From the NCBI GenBank assembly GCA_034421515.1, contig DAOUKH010000062.1:1-64000 (forward strand): 64,000 nucleotides of DNA, in the 5' to 3' direction. The position numbers and the translations under genes were made by a program. Positions 50,063 to 58,363 of the stretch are shown piece by piece. Each line of letters begins with the position of its first letter. Within the stretch, counting starts at the first letter, position 1. The notes under the pieces were generated by a model. That model had not been told where the DNA came from. It ran no database searches and saw only the letters and a program-made list of their open reading frames with translations. Source of the DNA: DAOUKH01 sp034421515 (lineage in GTDB: Bacteria > Chloroflexota > Dehalococcoidia > SHYB01).

Positions 50063-50105
50063 AAAAAAGCTAGCCTTTAGGGCGGGAAGGAAAATCCTAC
50101 TTCCC
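50063..50105 (-). terminator. Terminator of the FAD oxidase gene
   Basis: In the transcript, gggaag / cttccc (50084-50105) and gcc / ggc (50073-50083) hairpins are followed by TTTTTT (50063-50068), starting 21 bases past the stop codon. Confidence 0.6.
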
Positions 50106-50125
50106 TGGACTCGGCCGCGAAATGG

Positions 50126-51508
50126 CTATGTCGGGGCTATGTTCTGGTTAAGCCGAAAGAAATTCGTGGGATCATATCGGTTTTTGAGATTGACTAACCG
50201 GTCATAGGTAGTGCGCCCGTAGGCCGCCAGGATTCGGTCTTGTCCTTCGTCTCCCAACTCGTTGACGTAGACGCCGCCAGACACGAATTGCTGCATCGCC
50301 TGATCGCACCGCCGTGCCCATGCGATGTTCACGGCGTCGTCAGCGGGGTCCTCCCATGCTGAGACGATAGCGAGGCGATATGCCGCCCCGCGCTGATGGT
50401 AGGCAGTGTGCTCGCCGGGGAGGCGATCAATAGCGCCACCCAACTGGAACAGCAGCACCAGGGTTTGCGGCGAGGGCACATCGGCGAAATGATCGACTAA
50501 AGCGTCGATGGCCCCGTCGTCTATGTTGTTCAGCATCTGCGACTTTAGGTAGTACCTGCGACCATGAGGGCTCGTGTCGTCGAGCGACCTCTGGAACACC
50601 GGATACGGCGTGGGCTCGATGCTGTCCATCACCGGCGGGCCGTGATCCTTGACGGCTCGCACGGTCCGCTCTCCCTCCGGGATGGGCCCGGAGTGACAGA
50701 CGGCGATTCCGACGACGAGGTCCCCGTTTGGACTTGTGCGCAGGGCGGCGGCGGTTGTCAAAGCATCGGGAGCCTCCTCGGCGTAGCTTCGAAAGAAGCG
50801 CAAGACCTCTTTCGCCCTGGAAAGCGGGTGTCCCACCAAGCCGGCCATCACCCGGTCGACCGGATGGAGCCGGTAGGTGAAGGAGGTGGCCACGCCGAAG
50901 TTGCCTCCGCCTCCCCGCAGCCCCCAGAACAGCTCCTCGTTCTCGGTGGCGCTGGCGGTGATGGACTGGCCGTCGGCCGTCACCACGTCGATGGACAGAA
51001 CGTTGTCGCAAGTGAGACCGAAATTGCGCCCCAGCCAGCCAATCCCTCCTCCTAGAGTGAGTCCCGCAATCCCCGTGTGTGAGATCAGGCCACCGGTTGT
51101 TCCCAGACCGTGTGCATTCGTCGCCCAGTCAAATTCCTCCCACGTCAGTCCGGGATCCGCGGTGGCTGTCCTCGCCTTTGGGTCAACGGTGATACCCTTC
51201 ATCATCGACATGTCGATCATGAGGCCGCCGTCGCAAACCGAGTGACCGGGAAAGCTGTGTCCGCCGCCCTTGAGGGCCACAAGTAGCCCATTTGCCCGCG
51301 CAAAGCTGATCGCCTTCACTACGTCCGACGCTTCCACGCAGCGAGCGATGAGGCCGGGACGCCTGTCGATCATCCCGTTCCACACCTTTCGGGCATCGTC
51401 GTAACCGACGTCGACCGGGCTCAGGACCTGGCCGCGCAGCTCCGCCGTGAGCTCTCGAAGCGCTCCGTCGGTCACGGCCTGCGCCGTAACGGCTTTCGCT
51501 TGGGCCAT
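50126..51508 (-). CDS. FAD-linked oxidase, berberine-bridge / 6-hydroxynicotine-oxidase type
   Basis: The 460-residue protein has the FAD_binding_4 domain with LVALKGGGHSFPGHSVCDGG; His84 is the predicted covalent flavin link. A flavin-contacting loop GLTLGGGIGWLGRNFGLTCD follows, and the C-terminal BBE motif is NLKNRYDPTNFFRLNQNI. The second covalent Cys of berberine-bridge enzymes is absent (TGGLISHTG), so a single linkage is expected, as in 6-hydroxy-D-nicotine oxidase. It oxidises amine or alcohol substrates with oxygen. A TTGACA-15-TATACG promoter lies upstream. Confidence 0.88.
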   Translation of the reverse strand: MAQAKAVTAQAVTDGALRELTAELRGQVLSPVDVGYDDARKVWNGMIDRRPGLIARCVEASDVVKAISFARANGLLVALKGGGHSFPGHSVCDGGLMIDMSMMKGITVDPKARTATADPGLTWEEFDWATNAHGLGTTGGLISHTGIAGLTLGGGIGWLGRNFGLTCDNVLSIDVVTADGQSITASATENEELFWGLRGGGGNFGVATSFTYRLHPVDRVMAGLVGHPLSRAKEVLRFFRSYAEEAPDALTTAAALRTSPNGDLVVGIAVCHSGPIPEGERTVRAVKDHGPPVMDSIEPTPYPVFQRSLDDTSPHGRRYYLKSQMLNNIDDGAIDALVDHFADVPSPQTLVLLFQLGGAIDRLPGEHTAYHQRGAAYRLAIVSAWEDPADDAVNIAWARRCDQAMQQFVSGGVYVNELGDEGQDRILAAYGRTTYDRLVNLKNRYDPTNFFRLNQNIAPT

Positions 51509-51581
51509 TTGCCTCGCCTCCGAGCCGGCCCCCGCGGGCGGACTGCTCGTTGGGTGTATCCCGTGGTGCGGGTCTGCGAAC

Positions 51582-51608
51582 CGTATACCGCTCCCCCTTT
51601 CATGTCAA
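51582..51608 (-). promoter_or_regulatory. Promoter of the FAD oxidase gene
   Basis: TTGACA (51603-51608), a short 15-base spacer and TATACG (51582-51587). Confidence 0.45.
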
Positions 51609-51651
51609 CGAAAATTCGTGGCTGATACGCTGCGTTAAGGTTGATCTTAAA

Positions 51652-51681
51652 TTGACATGCGGAGCGGCGGATTAATATGAT
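51652..51681 (+). promoter_or_regulatory. Promoter of the deacetylase-amidase operon
   Basis: TTGACA (51652-51657), an 18-base spacer and TATGAT (51676-51681). It is divergent from the FAD oxidase promoter, with 43 bases between the two -35 boxes, so a shared regulator is plausible. Confidence 0.65.
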
Positions 51682-51758
51682 GCGACCCTGCACTGTCGTC
51701 TCGATGATCGTCATGGGAAACTACGAAAGCGCAGCCCTGCGACAAAGGAGGCCTCGCA

Positions 51759-52658
51759 ATGCAAAGAGAACTCGTGGGCTATGGCCCCGACCTCCCCGAG
51801 GTGCGGTGGCCAGGAGATGCACGGATAGCGGTGTCAATGGTAGTGAACTACGAGGAGGGGTCGGAGTACTCCATTCTCGATGGCGACGCGCACCGTGAAA
51901 CGAACAACGAAGTCGCTTCACCCATGCCGATGGACACCAGGGATCTCCTGAACGAGTCCATGTTCGAGTATGGGAGCCGAGTGGGCGTCTGGCGGCTGAT
52001 GCGTCTGCTGGACAAATACGACGTGAAAGCGACGTTCTTCTGCTGCGCGCTTGCGGTGGAACGAAACCCCCGCGTCGGCGAGGAGATTACGCGCAGAGGG
52101 CACGAGGTCTGCGGGCACGGTTACCGCTGGGAAGAATACTACGCATTCGAGAAAGAAGAAGAGCGCGAGGTCATCGTCAAGGCCACGGACTCGTTGGAAA
52201 GGACGACGGGCCAGCGCTCGCAGAGCTGGTTCACGCGGTATGGCGTAAGCGTCAACACGCGGGACCTGCTGGCCGAGATCGGCGGCTTCGTCTACGACAG
52301 TAACTCCGTCGGCGACGACCTGCCCTACTACACGACGGTTCACGGCAAGCCGTGGCTGGTGCTTCCCTACAGCGTTGAGGTCAACGACGCTCGCTTCTGG
52401 AGAGGCGGCCTGACGAGCACCGAAGACTTCTACGCCTACATGAAGGACTCGTTCGACTGCCTATACGAGGAAGGTAAGGAGACGCCAAGGATGATGAGCG
52501 TCGGGCTCCACTGCCGGATCGCTGGACGGCCTCCGCGATCGACGGCCGTGGACCGGTTTCTCGAGTACGCGAAAGGCCACCCGGACGTCTGGTTCGCGCG
52601 ACGCATCGACATCGCCCGCTGGTGGCTTGACAACTACCCGCCCGGTGCCGCTTCATAA
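51759..52658 (+). CDS. Polysaccharide-deacetylase family protein, PuuE-like
   Basis: The 299-residue NodB-fold hydrolase has VNYEEGSEYSILDGDAHRE near residue 30, typical of the PuuE (allantoinase-type) branch. ATFFCCALAVERNP and the metal motif GHEVCGHGYRWEEY follow. It would hydrolyse an amide or cyclic ureide C-N bond. An AAAGGAGG site precedes ATG 51759. It heads an operon with the two genes downstream. Confidence 0.87.
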   Translation: MQRELVGYGPDLPEVRWPGDARIAVSMVVNYEEGSEYSILDGDAHRETNNEVASPMPMDTRDLLNESMFEYGSRVGVWRLMRLLDKYDVKATFFCCALAVERNPRVGEEITRRGHEVCGHGYRWEEYYAFEKEEEREVIVKATDSLERTTGQRSQSWFTRYGVSVNTRDLLAEIGGFVYDSNSVGDDLPYYTTVHGKPWLVLPYSVEVNDARFWRGGLTSTEDFYAYMKDSFDCLYEEGKETPRMMSVGLHCRIAGRPPRSTAVDRFLEYAKGHPDVWFARRIDIARWWLDNYPPGAAS

Positions 52659-52706
52659 GCAGCCGAATGCATCTCAGTCGTGTCGGACGATCCGGTGGAG
52701 GTAGGC

Positions 52707-52913
52707 ATGAGCCAGGAAATCGTTCCCTCCGATTTTCCTGTCGATCTGACTGAGGAAGAGGTTCGTGCCCTCGCGAGGGGCCTCGGCCTCGACATCCCGA
52801 ACGACGTCTTGCCCGAGGTTACCTTCCGCTTCACCGCGCTCATGCAAGAGCTCGGCAAGCTCGATAGAGACAGCCTCAGTTCAATCGATCCGCGTCCGCT
52901 CTTTGACGTCTGA
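52707..52913 (+). CDS. AtzG-/GatC-like small amidase partner
   Basis: The 68-residue acidic helical protein (LTEEEVRALARGLGLDIP, LSSIDPRPLFDV) resembles small partner subunits such as AtzG and GatC, which wrap around an amidase. ATG 52707 has GGAGG upstream. The amidase gene follows after 14 bases. Family assignment is by size, helical pattern and context rather than by a firm motif. Confidence 0.6.
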   Translation: MSQEIVPSDFPVDLTEEEVRALARGLGLDIPNDVLPEVTFRFTALMQELGKLDRDSLSSIDPRPLFDV

Positions 52914-52927
52914 CCTCAGGAGGACGC

Positions 52928-54346
52928 ATGGCTGACGAAATGTTGGTCTTCGAGACCGTAGCGCGCCTGGCCTCCCTGATCGAACGGAGGGAGGTATCCC
53001 CCGTTGCGCTGGTCGAGGCGTACCTGGAACGCATCGAACGGCTCAACGACCGCGTGCATGCCTATATCACCGTCTGCGGGGAGTCGGCGCTGGCGGAGGC
53101 GCGGGAGGCTGAGCGGGAGATCACAAGCGGCCGCTACCGTGGGCCGCTTCACGGCATTCCGATTGGTCTGAAGGACCAGTTCTACACCAGGGGCGTTCGG
53201 ACCACCGGTGGCTCTAGCATCCATTCCGACCTGATACCTGATGAGGACGCGACCATCGTTGAGCGGTTGAAGGACGCGGGAGCGATCATGCTGGGGAAAC
53301 ACAACATGGCGGAGTTCGCCATGGGCGGCACTCGCGAGCACCCTTATGGGAACCCGCGCAATCCGTGGGATCTGGAACGGATACCGGGTCACTCCAGCAG
53401 CGGTTCGGGTGTCGCGGTCTCCGCCTCGATGTGCGCGGCGGCTATTGGAGAGGATACGGGCGGCTCGGGAAGGATTCCCGCGGCCGCGTGCGGCATCACC
53501 GCGATACGCCCGACGTATGGACGCATTAGCCGGCACGGGACGTTTCCGGTGTCCTGGTCGCTGGACTGCGCCTCGCCCATGGCCCGAACGGCCGAAGACT
53601 GCGCGCTGCTGTTGGAAACGATCGCCGGGCACGACCCCCGCGATCCGACGTCGAGCACGCTGCCCGTGCCGCGCTACGCTAGCGAGTTGCGCAGCGACAT
53701 CGGCAAGCTGCGGGTCGGCGTCGTGCGGGAACTGGTCCCGCCTGATTTGGCCGACGCGGGTGTGCGAGCCGCGTTCGCCGAGGGCGTCAGTGTGTTCGAG
53801 CAACTTGCCGCCTCTGTCGAAGAGGTCTCCATTCCGTTGATCGGTCTGGCGGCACCGATCTTCGTGGCCATTTGCGATACGGACGGCGCCCACGTCCACT
53901 TCGACTCCATCCGGCAACGGCCGGACGACTACGACTCCGCGACGAGGGCGCGGCTCATGTCGGCATCTCTGGTATCGGCAGGCCTCTACAACGTTGCGCA
54001 ACGCGCCCGAGGCCTCCTGCGCGGCCAAATGATAGCGGCGCTCGAACGAGTGGACGTGCTCCTCTCGCCGATGTCGAACGGGCCGACGCCCACGCTTGCG
54101 AGTGAAGGCGCCGTCTTCACGAGCAAGGAAGACGTCATCGCGCGGCAGTTTGGGTCGCGGTCGTTTACCACGCCGCACAGCCTCGCCGCGCTACCGGCCA
54201 TGACGGTGCCCTGCTGCTTCAACTCGGTGGGGACTCCGGTTGGACTGCACATCGCGGGGAGGCCGTTCGACGAGCAAACGGTGCTGAATGCGGGCTTCGC
54301 GTTTCAGTCGGCGACCGACTGGCACGAGCGGCGCCCCGATCTGTGA
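52928..54346 (+). CDS. Amidase-signature family hydrolase (AtzE/GatA-like)
   Basis: The 472-residue amidase has the Ser-cisSer-Lys triad: Lys82 in GPLHGIPIGLKDQF, Ser156 in GHSSSGSG and nucleophile Ser180 in EDTGGSGRIPAA. The usual GGSSGG loop reads GHSSSGS. It hydrolyses an amide, carboxybiuret or similar bond. The small AtzG-like partner upstream suggests an AtzE-type complex. AGGAGG precedes ATG 52928. Confidence 0.9.
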   Translation: MADEMLVFETVARLASLIERREVSPVALVEAYLERIERLNDRVHAYITVCGESALAEAREAEREITSGRYRGPLHGIPIGLKDQFYTRGVRTTGGSSIHSDLIPDEDATIVERLKDAGAIMLGKHNMAEFAMGGTREHPYGNPRNPWDLERIPGHSSSGSGVAVSASMCAAAIGEDTGGSGRIPAAACGITAIRPTYGRISRHGTFPVSWSLDCASPMARTAEDCALLLETIAGHDPRDPTSSTLPVPRYASELRSDIGKLRVGVVRELVPPDLADAGVRAAFAEGVSVFEQLAASVEEVSIPLIGLAAPIFVAICDTDGAHVHFDSIRQRPDDYDSATRARLMSASLVSAGLYNVAQRARGLLRGQMIAALERVDVLLSPMSNGPTPTLASEGAVFTSKEDVIARQFGSRSFTTPHSLAALPAMTVPCCFNSVGTPVGLHIAGRPFDEQTVLNAGFAFQSATDWHERRPDL

Positions 54347-54411
54347 GCCACGGCGGCCCTAGGAGGCCCCGTAACGGCCCTGGTTGAGCGCGGCGGCCTC
54401 TGGCGGCCTGA

Positions 54412-55425
54412 TTACATGGGATGTCTTGCCAGCAAGTCGAGGATGAGGTTCGCCAGGACCGGGGGATTGAACTCGGCCGCGTTGTCGCCGCCGCCTTCGA
54501 GCGTGACCGTCTCGCACTGGGGGATGTACTTTTCCTTCATCACGCTGCCTCGCACGAGATCGGCGTTCACGTAGAGCGAGTCGGGCTCGATATAGTATGT
54601 CGGCGCCGTAATCAGGGGGAGTCGTGCCTTGGCATCCCGGGTTCTCAGGGAGTTGCGTACCCCCATGTGGCGCCCCTTCCCCTCGAACCAATCGGCAATG
54701 AAGTTATCCATGAACTGAAGCTGGTCCGGCGTCATGTGCCAGTGCGCGGGCCGCATCTGGGTGGGAGCGAAGGGGACGTCCGGGACGAAACGGCGGTTGA
54801 TGATCGAATCCTCGTGGCGGTAGTAGTCCACGGATGGCCGCGGGAGCATCAACCACTCTCTGATCATGTCGGCGTACGCGCGCATCCAGACGGCCATGAG
54901 ATGGCCGCCGTCGGGCCTGGTGATGCCGCCGAGGTCGCGCCCCCAAAAGTCGAGACCGGCGTCCTGGATGGCCCGGCGCTCCGCCTCAGTCTCGATCAGG
55001 GGGTACGACATGAGCATGAGAGTCCCCACCCGGTCAGGGTACGTGGCCGCCACTTCCCCGGATATGCCGGCGCCGGTATGCAGACCGAAGACATGGCTCC
55101 TGTCTATCCCCAAGGCATCGAGCGTGTGAACGACGCTGGCCGCCACGATGGCGACGCTATCTCCTTCGAGCGGGGGCGAATCGGAAAACCCGTGCCCCAA
55201 CATGTCGATGGCGACCGGCCTATACCGCTCCGCCAGCAGAGGAATGACTTTGAGAAACATGCGGGAGGACCGCACGCCCTGGTGAAGAAGCACGATGGCC
55301 TCGCCCTCCCCGGCGGTCACGTAATGGACCTGGCCTTCCGGGGTGTCCGCGTAGCCGCGCTTCAGTCCATCCGCGCGCCAGTCCCGCATCAAGCTTTGCC
55401 AGTCGAACTCCTCCCACTCAGCCAC
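54412..55425 (-). CDS. Alpha/beta-hydrolase-fold protein, tandem paralogue A
   Basis: The 337-residue protein has the oxyanion region IVLLHQGVRSSRMF, VAIDMLGHGFSDSPPLEG and, at the nucleophile elbow, GLHTGAG in place of GxSxG. GTG 55425 is chosen because AGGAGG is 7 bases upstream and because it aligns with the ATG of paralogue B. It matches paralogue B at the same length. Residues 159-266 are almost identical to B, whereas residues 1-158 are clearly diverged. Substrate unknown. Confidence 0.82.
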   Translation of the reverse strand: MAEWEEFDWQSLMRDWRADGLKRGYADTPEGQVHYVTAGEGEAIVLLHQGVRSSRMFLKVIPLLAERYRPVAIDMLGHGFSDSPPLEGDSVAIVAASVVHTLDALGIDRSHVFGLHTGAGISGEVAATYPDRVGTLMLMSYPLIETEAERRAIQDAGLDFWGRDLGGITRPDGGHLMAVWMRAYADMIREWLMLPRPSVDYYRHEDSIINRRFVPDVPFAPTQMRPAHWHMTPDQLQFMDNFIADWFEGKGRHMGVRNSLRTRDAKARLPLITAPTYYIEPDSLYVNADLVRGSVMKEKYIPQCETVTLEGGGDNAAEFNPPVLANLILDLLARHPM

Positions 55426-55545
55426 GGCCATGCCTCCTACTGCACTGAGAGGGCAAACCAAGCCGCCCGGCCCGTCCTCTTCGAGAGGCCCTAGCCTGCC
55501 CTGCGGTCGCCCGCCTCCAGAGAATCAGGCGTCAAGGCGCCTGGA

Positions 55546-56559
55546 TCACAATGTGTGTTTTGCGAGCAGGTCAAGGATGAAGTTGGCCATAAGCGGGGGA
55601 TTGAACTCAGCCACGTTGTCACCGCCACCTTCGAGCGTGACCACCTCGCATTGGGGAATGTACTTCTCCTTCATCACCTTGCCGCGGACGAGCTCGGCGT
55701 TCACGTAGATGGAATCCGGCTCGATGTAGTAGGTGGGCGCCTTGACCAGCGGTAGCAGCGATTTAGCGTCGCGGGTCCGAAGGGAGTTGCGGACGCCCAT
55801 GTGGCGACCCTTCGCCTCGAACCAATCGGCAATGAAGTTGTCCATGAACTGAAGCTGGTCGGGCGTCATGTGCCAGTGCGCGGGCCGCATCTGGGTGGGA
55901 GCGAAGGGGACGTCCGGGACGAATCGCCGGTTGATGATCGAATCTTCGTGGCGGTAGTAGTCCACGGATGGCCGCGGGAGCATCAACCACTCTCTGATCA
56001 TGTCGGCGTAGGCTCGCATCCAGACGGCCATGAGATGGCCGCCGTCGGGCCTGGTGATTCCGCCCAAGTCGCGCCCCCAGAAATCGTTCCCCGCGTCCTG
56101 GGTGGCGCGGCGCTCCGCCTCGGTCTCGAGCAGGGGGTACGACATGATCATGATGACCCCGACACGCTCCGGGTAGATCGCGGCGATTTCCGCCGTCGTT
56201 CCGGCGCCCGTGTGCAGGCCGAGGATGTGGGCCTTGGGTATCCCCAACTCGTCCATGGTGTGGACGACGCTATCCGCCAAGATGGAGACCGTGTCTCCTT
56301 CGAGGGGAGGAGAGGCGGAGAATCCGTGCCCCAGCATGTCGACGGCAACGACCTTGTATTTCTCCGCCAGCAGGGGCATCACCTTCAGCCACATGCGGGA
56401 AGACCGCACCATCTGGTGGATCAAGACGAGGGCGTCTCCCTCGCCGGCAATCACGTAATGAATCTGGCCTTCAGGCGTATCCGCATAGCCGCGCTTCATC
56501 CCATCGTCGCGCCAGTCCTGCATCAAGCTTTGCCAATCGAACTCCTGCCACTCGGCCAT
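55546..56559 (-). CDS. Alpha/beta-hydrolase-fold protein, tandem paralogue B
   Basis: The 337-residue protein mirrors paralogue A: LVLIHQMVRSSRMW, VAVDMLGHGFSASPPLEG, elbow GLHTGAG (His116-Thr117). The long cap domain contains DFWGRDLGGITRPDGGHLMA and PAHWHMTPDQLQFMDNFIAD, and the C-terminal LEGGGDNVAEFNPP region may hold the Asp/His pair. GGAGGG lies before the ATG. 120 bases separate A and B; both are on the same strand as hydrolase C and the cysteine hydrolase, likely one operon. Confidence 0.85.
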   Translation of the reverse strand: MAEWQEFDWQSLMQDWRDDGMKRGYADTPEGQIHYVIAGEGDALVLIHQMVRSSRMWLKVMPLLAEKYKVVAVDMLGHGFSASPPLEGDTVSILADSVVHTMDELGIPKAHILGLHTGAGTTAEIAAIYPERVGVIMIMSYPLLETEAERRATQDAGNDFWGRDLGGITRPDGGHLMAVWMRAYADMIREWLMLPRPSVDYYRHEDSIINRRFVPDVPFAPTQMRPAHWHMTPDQLQFMDNFIADWFEAKGRHMGVRNSLRTRDAKSLLPLVKAPTYYIEPDSIYVNAELVRGKVMKEKYIPQCEVVTLEGGGDNVAEFNPPLMANFILDLLAKHTL

Positions 56560-56616
56560 AACGGACCCTCCTGTCGGCCAACGGTCTAGCTCACCGCGGT
56601 TGTCAACACGGGGTCT

Positions 56617-57438
56617 CTAGACCCCGGGGTTGTCGCAAAACTCTAGGATCAAGCGCGAGAATTCCTCAGGCGCGTCAAGCGGGAAGAAGGTCGTCCCGTC
56701 GGGCAGGTTCACGACTTTGGCTCTACGGATCGCCTGTTCGACCTTGCCCCTGCCCGCGGTAGCCTTCCAGCCAAGCGTCTCGGTGAGTTCGAGATCCTTG
56801 GCGCCCCAGATCACTAGCGTCGGACACTGAATCAGCGGGAGCCGCTCTTCCTGATGATAGGTGATCACCGCCCACCAGCCGTACGCCATCGTCTTGCCGG
56901 TCTTGAGGATGTCCAGTATGCGCTGGTGGGCCAGGTCCATGTCGCCGAGCAAGAGCGAAGTCTTCCACTCCCGGGCAAGATGAGACCCGTCTTCCTTACT
57001 CTCGAAGTTGGGCCACTTGCCGGCCTGGCGCTCCCGTTCCTCCGCGTCCATGTTGAAGGCGCCGCCGAGGATCAACTTGTCGACGCGGTTGGGATAAGCC
57101 GCCGCCACCTCGGTGCCGATGTAGGCTCCGGTGTGAAAGCCGGCAATGCTCGTCTTCTCTATGCCGAGCCCATCCAGCACGGCCACGGTCGACTTCGCGT
57201 AGTCTTCGATGGAGTACTCCCTCGGGGGCTTGTCCGAGTCGCCGTAGCCGATGGTATCGATAGCGACGACCCGCCGGTGCTGGATCAGAATGGGGAGCAT
57301 GCGCACAAACTCCCAGGCGGACCGTGGCGTCTGGTGGAGCAAGAGCAGTGGGTCGCCGCTTCCCCCGATCCAATAGTGAATCTGACCGTCCGGAGTGTCG
57401 ACAAAACCCCGCTTCATCTCGGCCGGCATCGTGGTCAT
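56617..57438 (-). CDS. Alpha/beta-hydrolase-fold protein C
   Basis: The 273-residue protein has LLLLHQTPRSAWEFVRMLP, VVAIDTIGYGDSDKPP and elbow GFHTGAYIG (residues 100-107), again without the standard Ser. It is shorter than A and B and has a different cap. ATG 57438 follows AGGAGG by 8 bases; the GTG 9 bases upstream lies too close to that site. Shared elbow with A and B suggests common chemistry. Confidence 0.85.
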   Translation of the reverse strand: MTTMPAEMKRGFVDTPDGQIHYWIGGSGDPLLLLHQTPRSAWEFVRMLPILIQHRRVVAIDTIGYGDSDKPPREYSIEDYAKSTVAVLDGLGIEKTSIAGFHTGAYIGTEVAAAYPNRVDKLILGGAFNMDAEERERQAGKWPNFESKEDGSHLAREWKTSLLLGDMDLAHQRILDILKTGKTMAYGWWAVITYHQEERLPLIQCPTLVIWGAKDLELTETLGWKATAGRGKVEQAIRRAKVVNLPDGTTFFPLDAPEEFSRLILEFCDNPGV

Positions 57439-57472
57439 AGCGACCACCTCCTGAAAGGCAAAACTTCGAGGT

Positions 57473-58228
57473 CTATGAAACTAGCGACTTCTGTTGGGAC
57501 AGCGCGGACCCCAGCCGCTCTATCACGGCGTCGGTGCTCATCACCATGCCGTCGGTCGTCACGAAGTCGTTCACGACATACTCATGGACCTCCGGCGTGT
57601 AAGCGGCGCAGCCGTCTTCGACGATCGTGGTGGTGAAGCCACGGTCGGCGGCGCCCCGCGCCGCCATGACCACGCATCGGTTTGTTACAACACCGGTCAC
57701 GTAGAGTTCGTCCTTCCCCATAGAGCGTAGGATCTCTTCGAGGTCCGTAGAGTTGAAGACGCCGCTGGTGGTCTTGACGAGGACGACCTCGTCCTCTCGG
57801 GGCTCAAGACCCTCCACGATACGCTGCTCCGGAGCATCTAGACTGAGATCGAGGGGCACTCCACTGGCGTCTTCCGCCGTGCCGAATCGGAGCGAGTACG
57901 TGGAGTTGAGTTCGGCGTCCGGCTCTCGCCCCATGATGGCATGGATCACCGTCAGGTCGTGATCGCGGAAGAACGTCAAGAGGCGCTTGATAGAGGGGAT
58001 CACGATACCCCAAGCGCGGCCTAAGAAATGTGCCAAGAAGTCTTGGCCGGCGGTGCTGATCACGGCCTTCACATATCCGTGATCAGGGCTGAGGCTGGTG
58101 TTCTGCATGTCGACCACGAGAAGCGCCGACCTCTCCGGCCGGGGAGGTCGCTTCTCAAGCTCGCGCCCCGCGAGCGGCATGGGCCACCACTCTTGGGCGA
58201 CCTGGGTCATGCTCTTGTGTCCGGTCAT
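57473..58228 (-). CDS. Isochorismatase-like cysteine hydrolase
   Basis: The 251-residue protein has the catalytic triad Asp40 (LLVVDMQNTSL), Lys152 (VVLVKTTSGVFNSTDL) and Cys185 (TGVVTNRCVVMAARGAADRG), followed by VEDGCAAYTPEVHE. Members hydrolyse amides such as maleamate, N-carbamoylsarcosine, nicotinamide and ureidoacrylate. ATG 58228 follows GAGGGA; the upstream frame to 58312 is unsupported. It heads the minus-strand hydrolase operon. Confidence 0.88.
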   Translation of the reverse strand: MTGHKSMTQVAQEWWPMPLAGRELEKRPPRPERSALLVVDMQNTSLSPDHGYVKAVISTAGQDFLAHFLGRAWGIVIPSIKRLLTFFRDHDLTVIHAIMGREPDAELNSTYSLRFGTAEDASGVPLDLSLDAPEQRIVEGLEPREDEVVLVKTTSGVFNSTDLEEILRSMGKDELYVTGVVTNRCVVMAARGAADRGFTTTIVEDGCAAYTPEVHEYVVNDFVTTDGMVMSTDAVIERLGSALSQQKSLVS

Positions 58229-58277
58229 ACGAGCCGTCCCTCGTAAATCAGCGTGCCCTAAAGGGCCCCAGAACCAA

Positions 58278-58348
58278 CGTGGCTCCCAACCTGTTGTCAG
58301 GCCGGGAGCCACGCCCGGCGATTCGTCTAGGCGGGACCTGATCCCGCC
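58278..58348 (-). terminator. Hairpins after the substrate-binding protein gene
   Basis: First in the transcript is ggcggga / tcccgcc (58330-58348). It is followed by a long hairpin with a 10-bp outer stem cgtggctccc / gggagccacg (58278-58313) and an inner 4-bp stem. No U-run follows, so it may stabilise the upstream mRNA rather than terminate. Confidence 0.5.
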
Positions 58349-58363
58349 TGACTTCTCGGCGGT

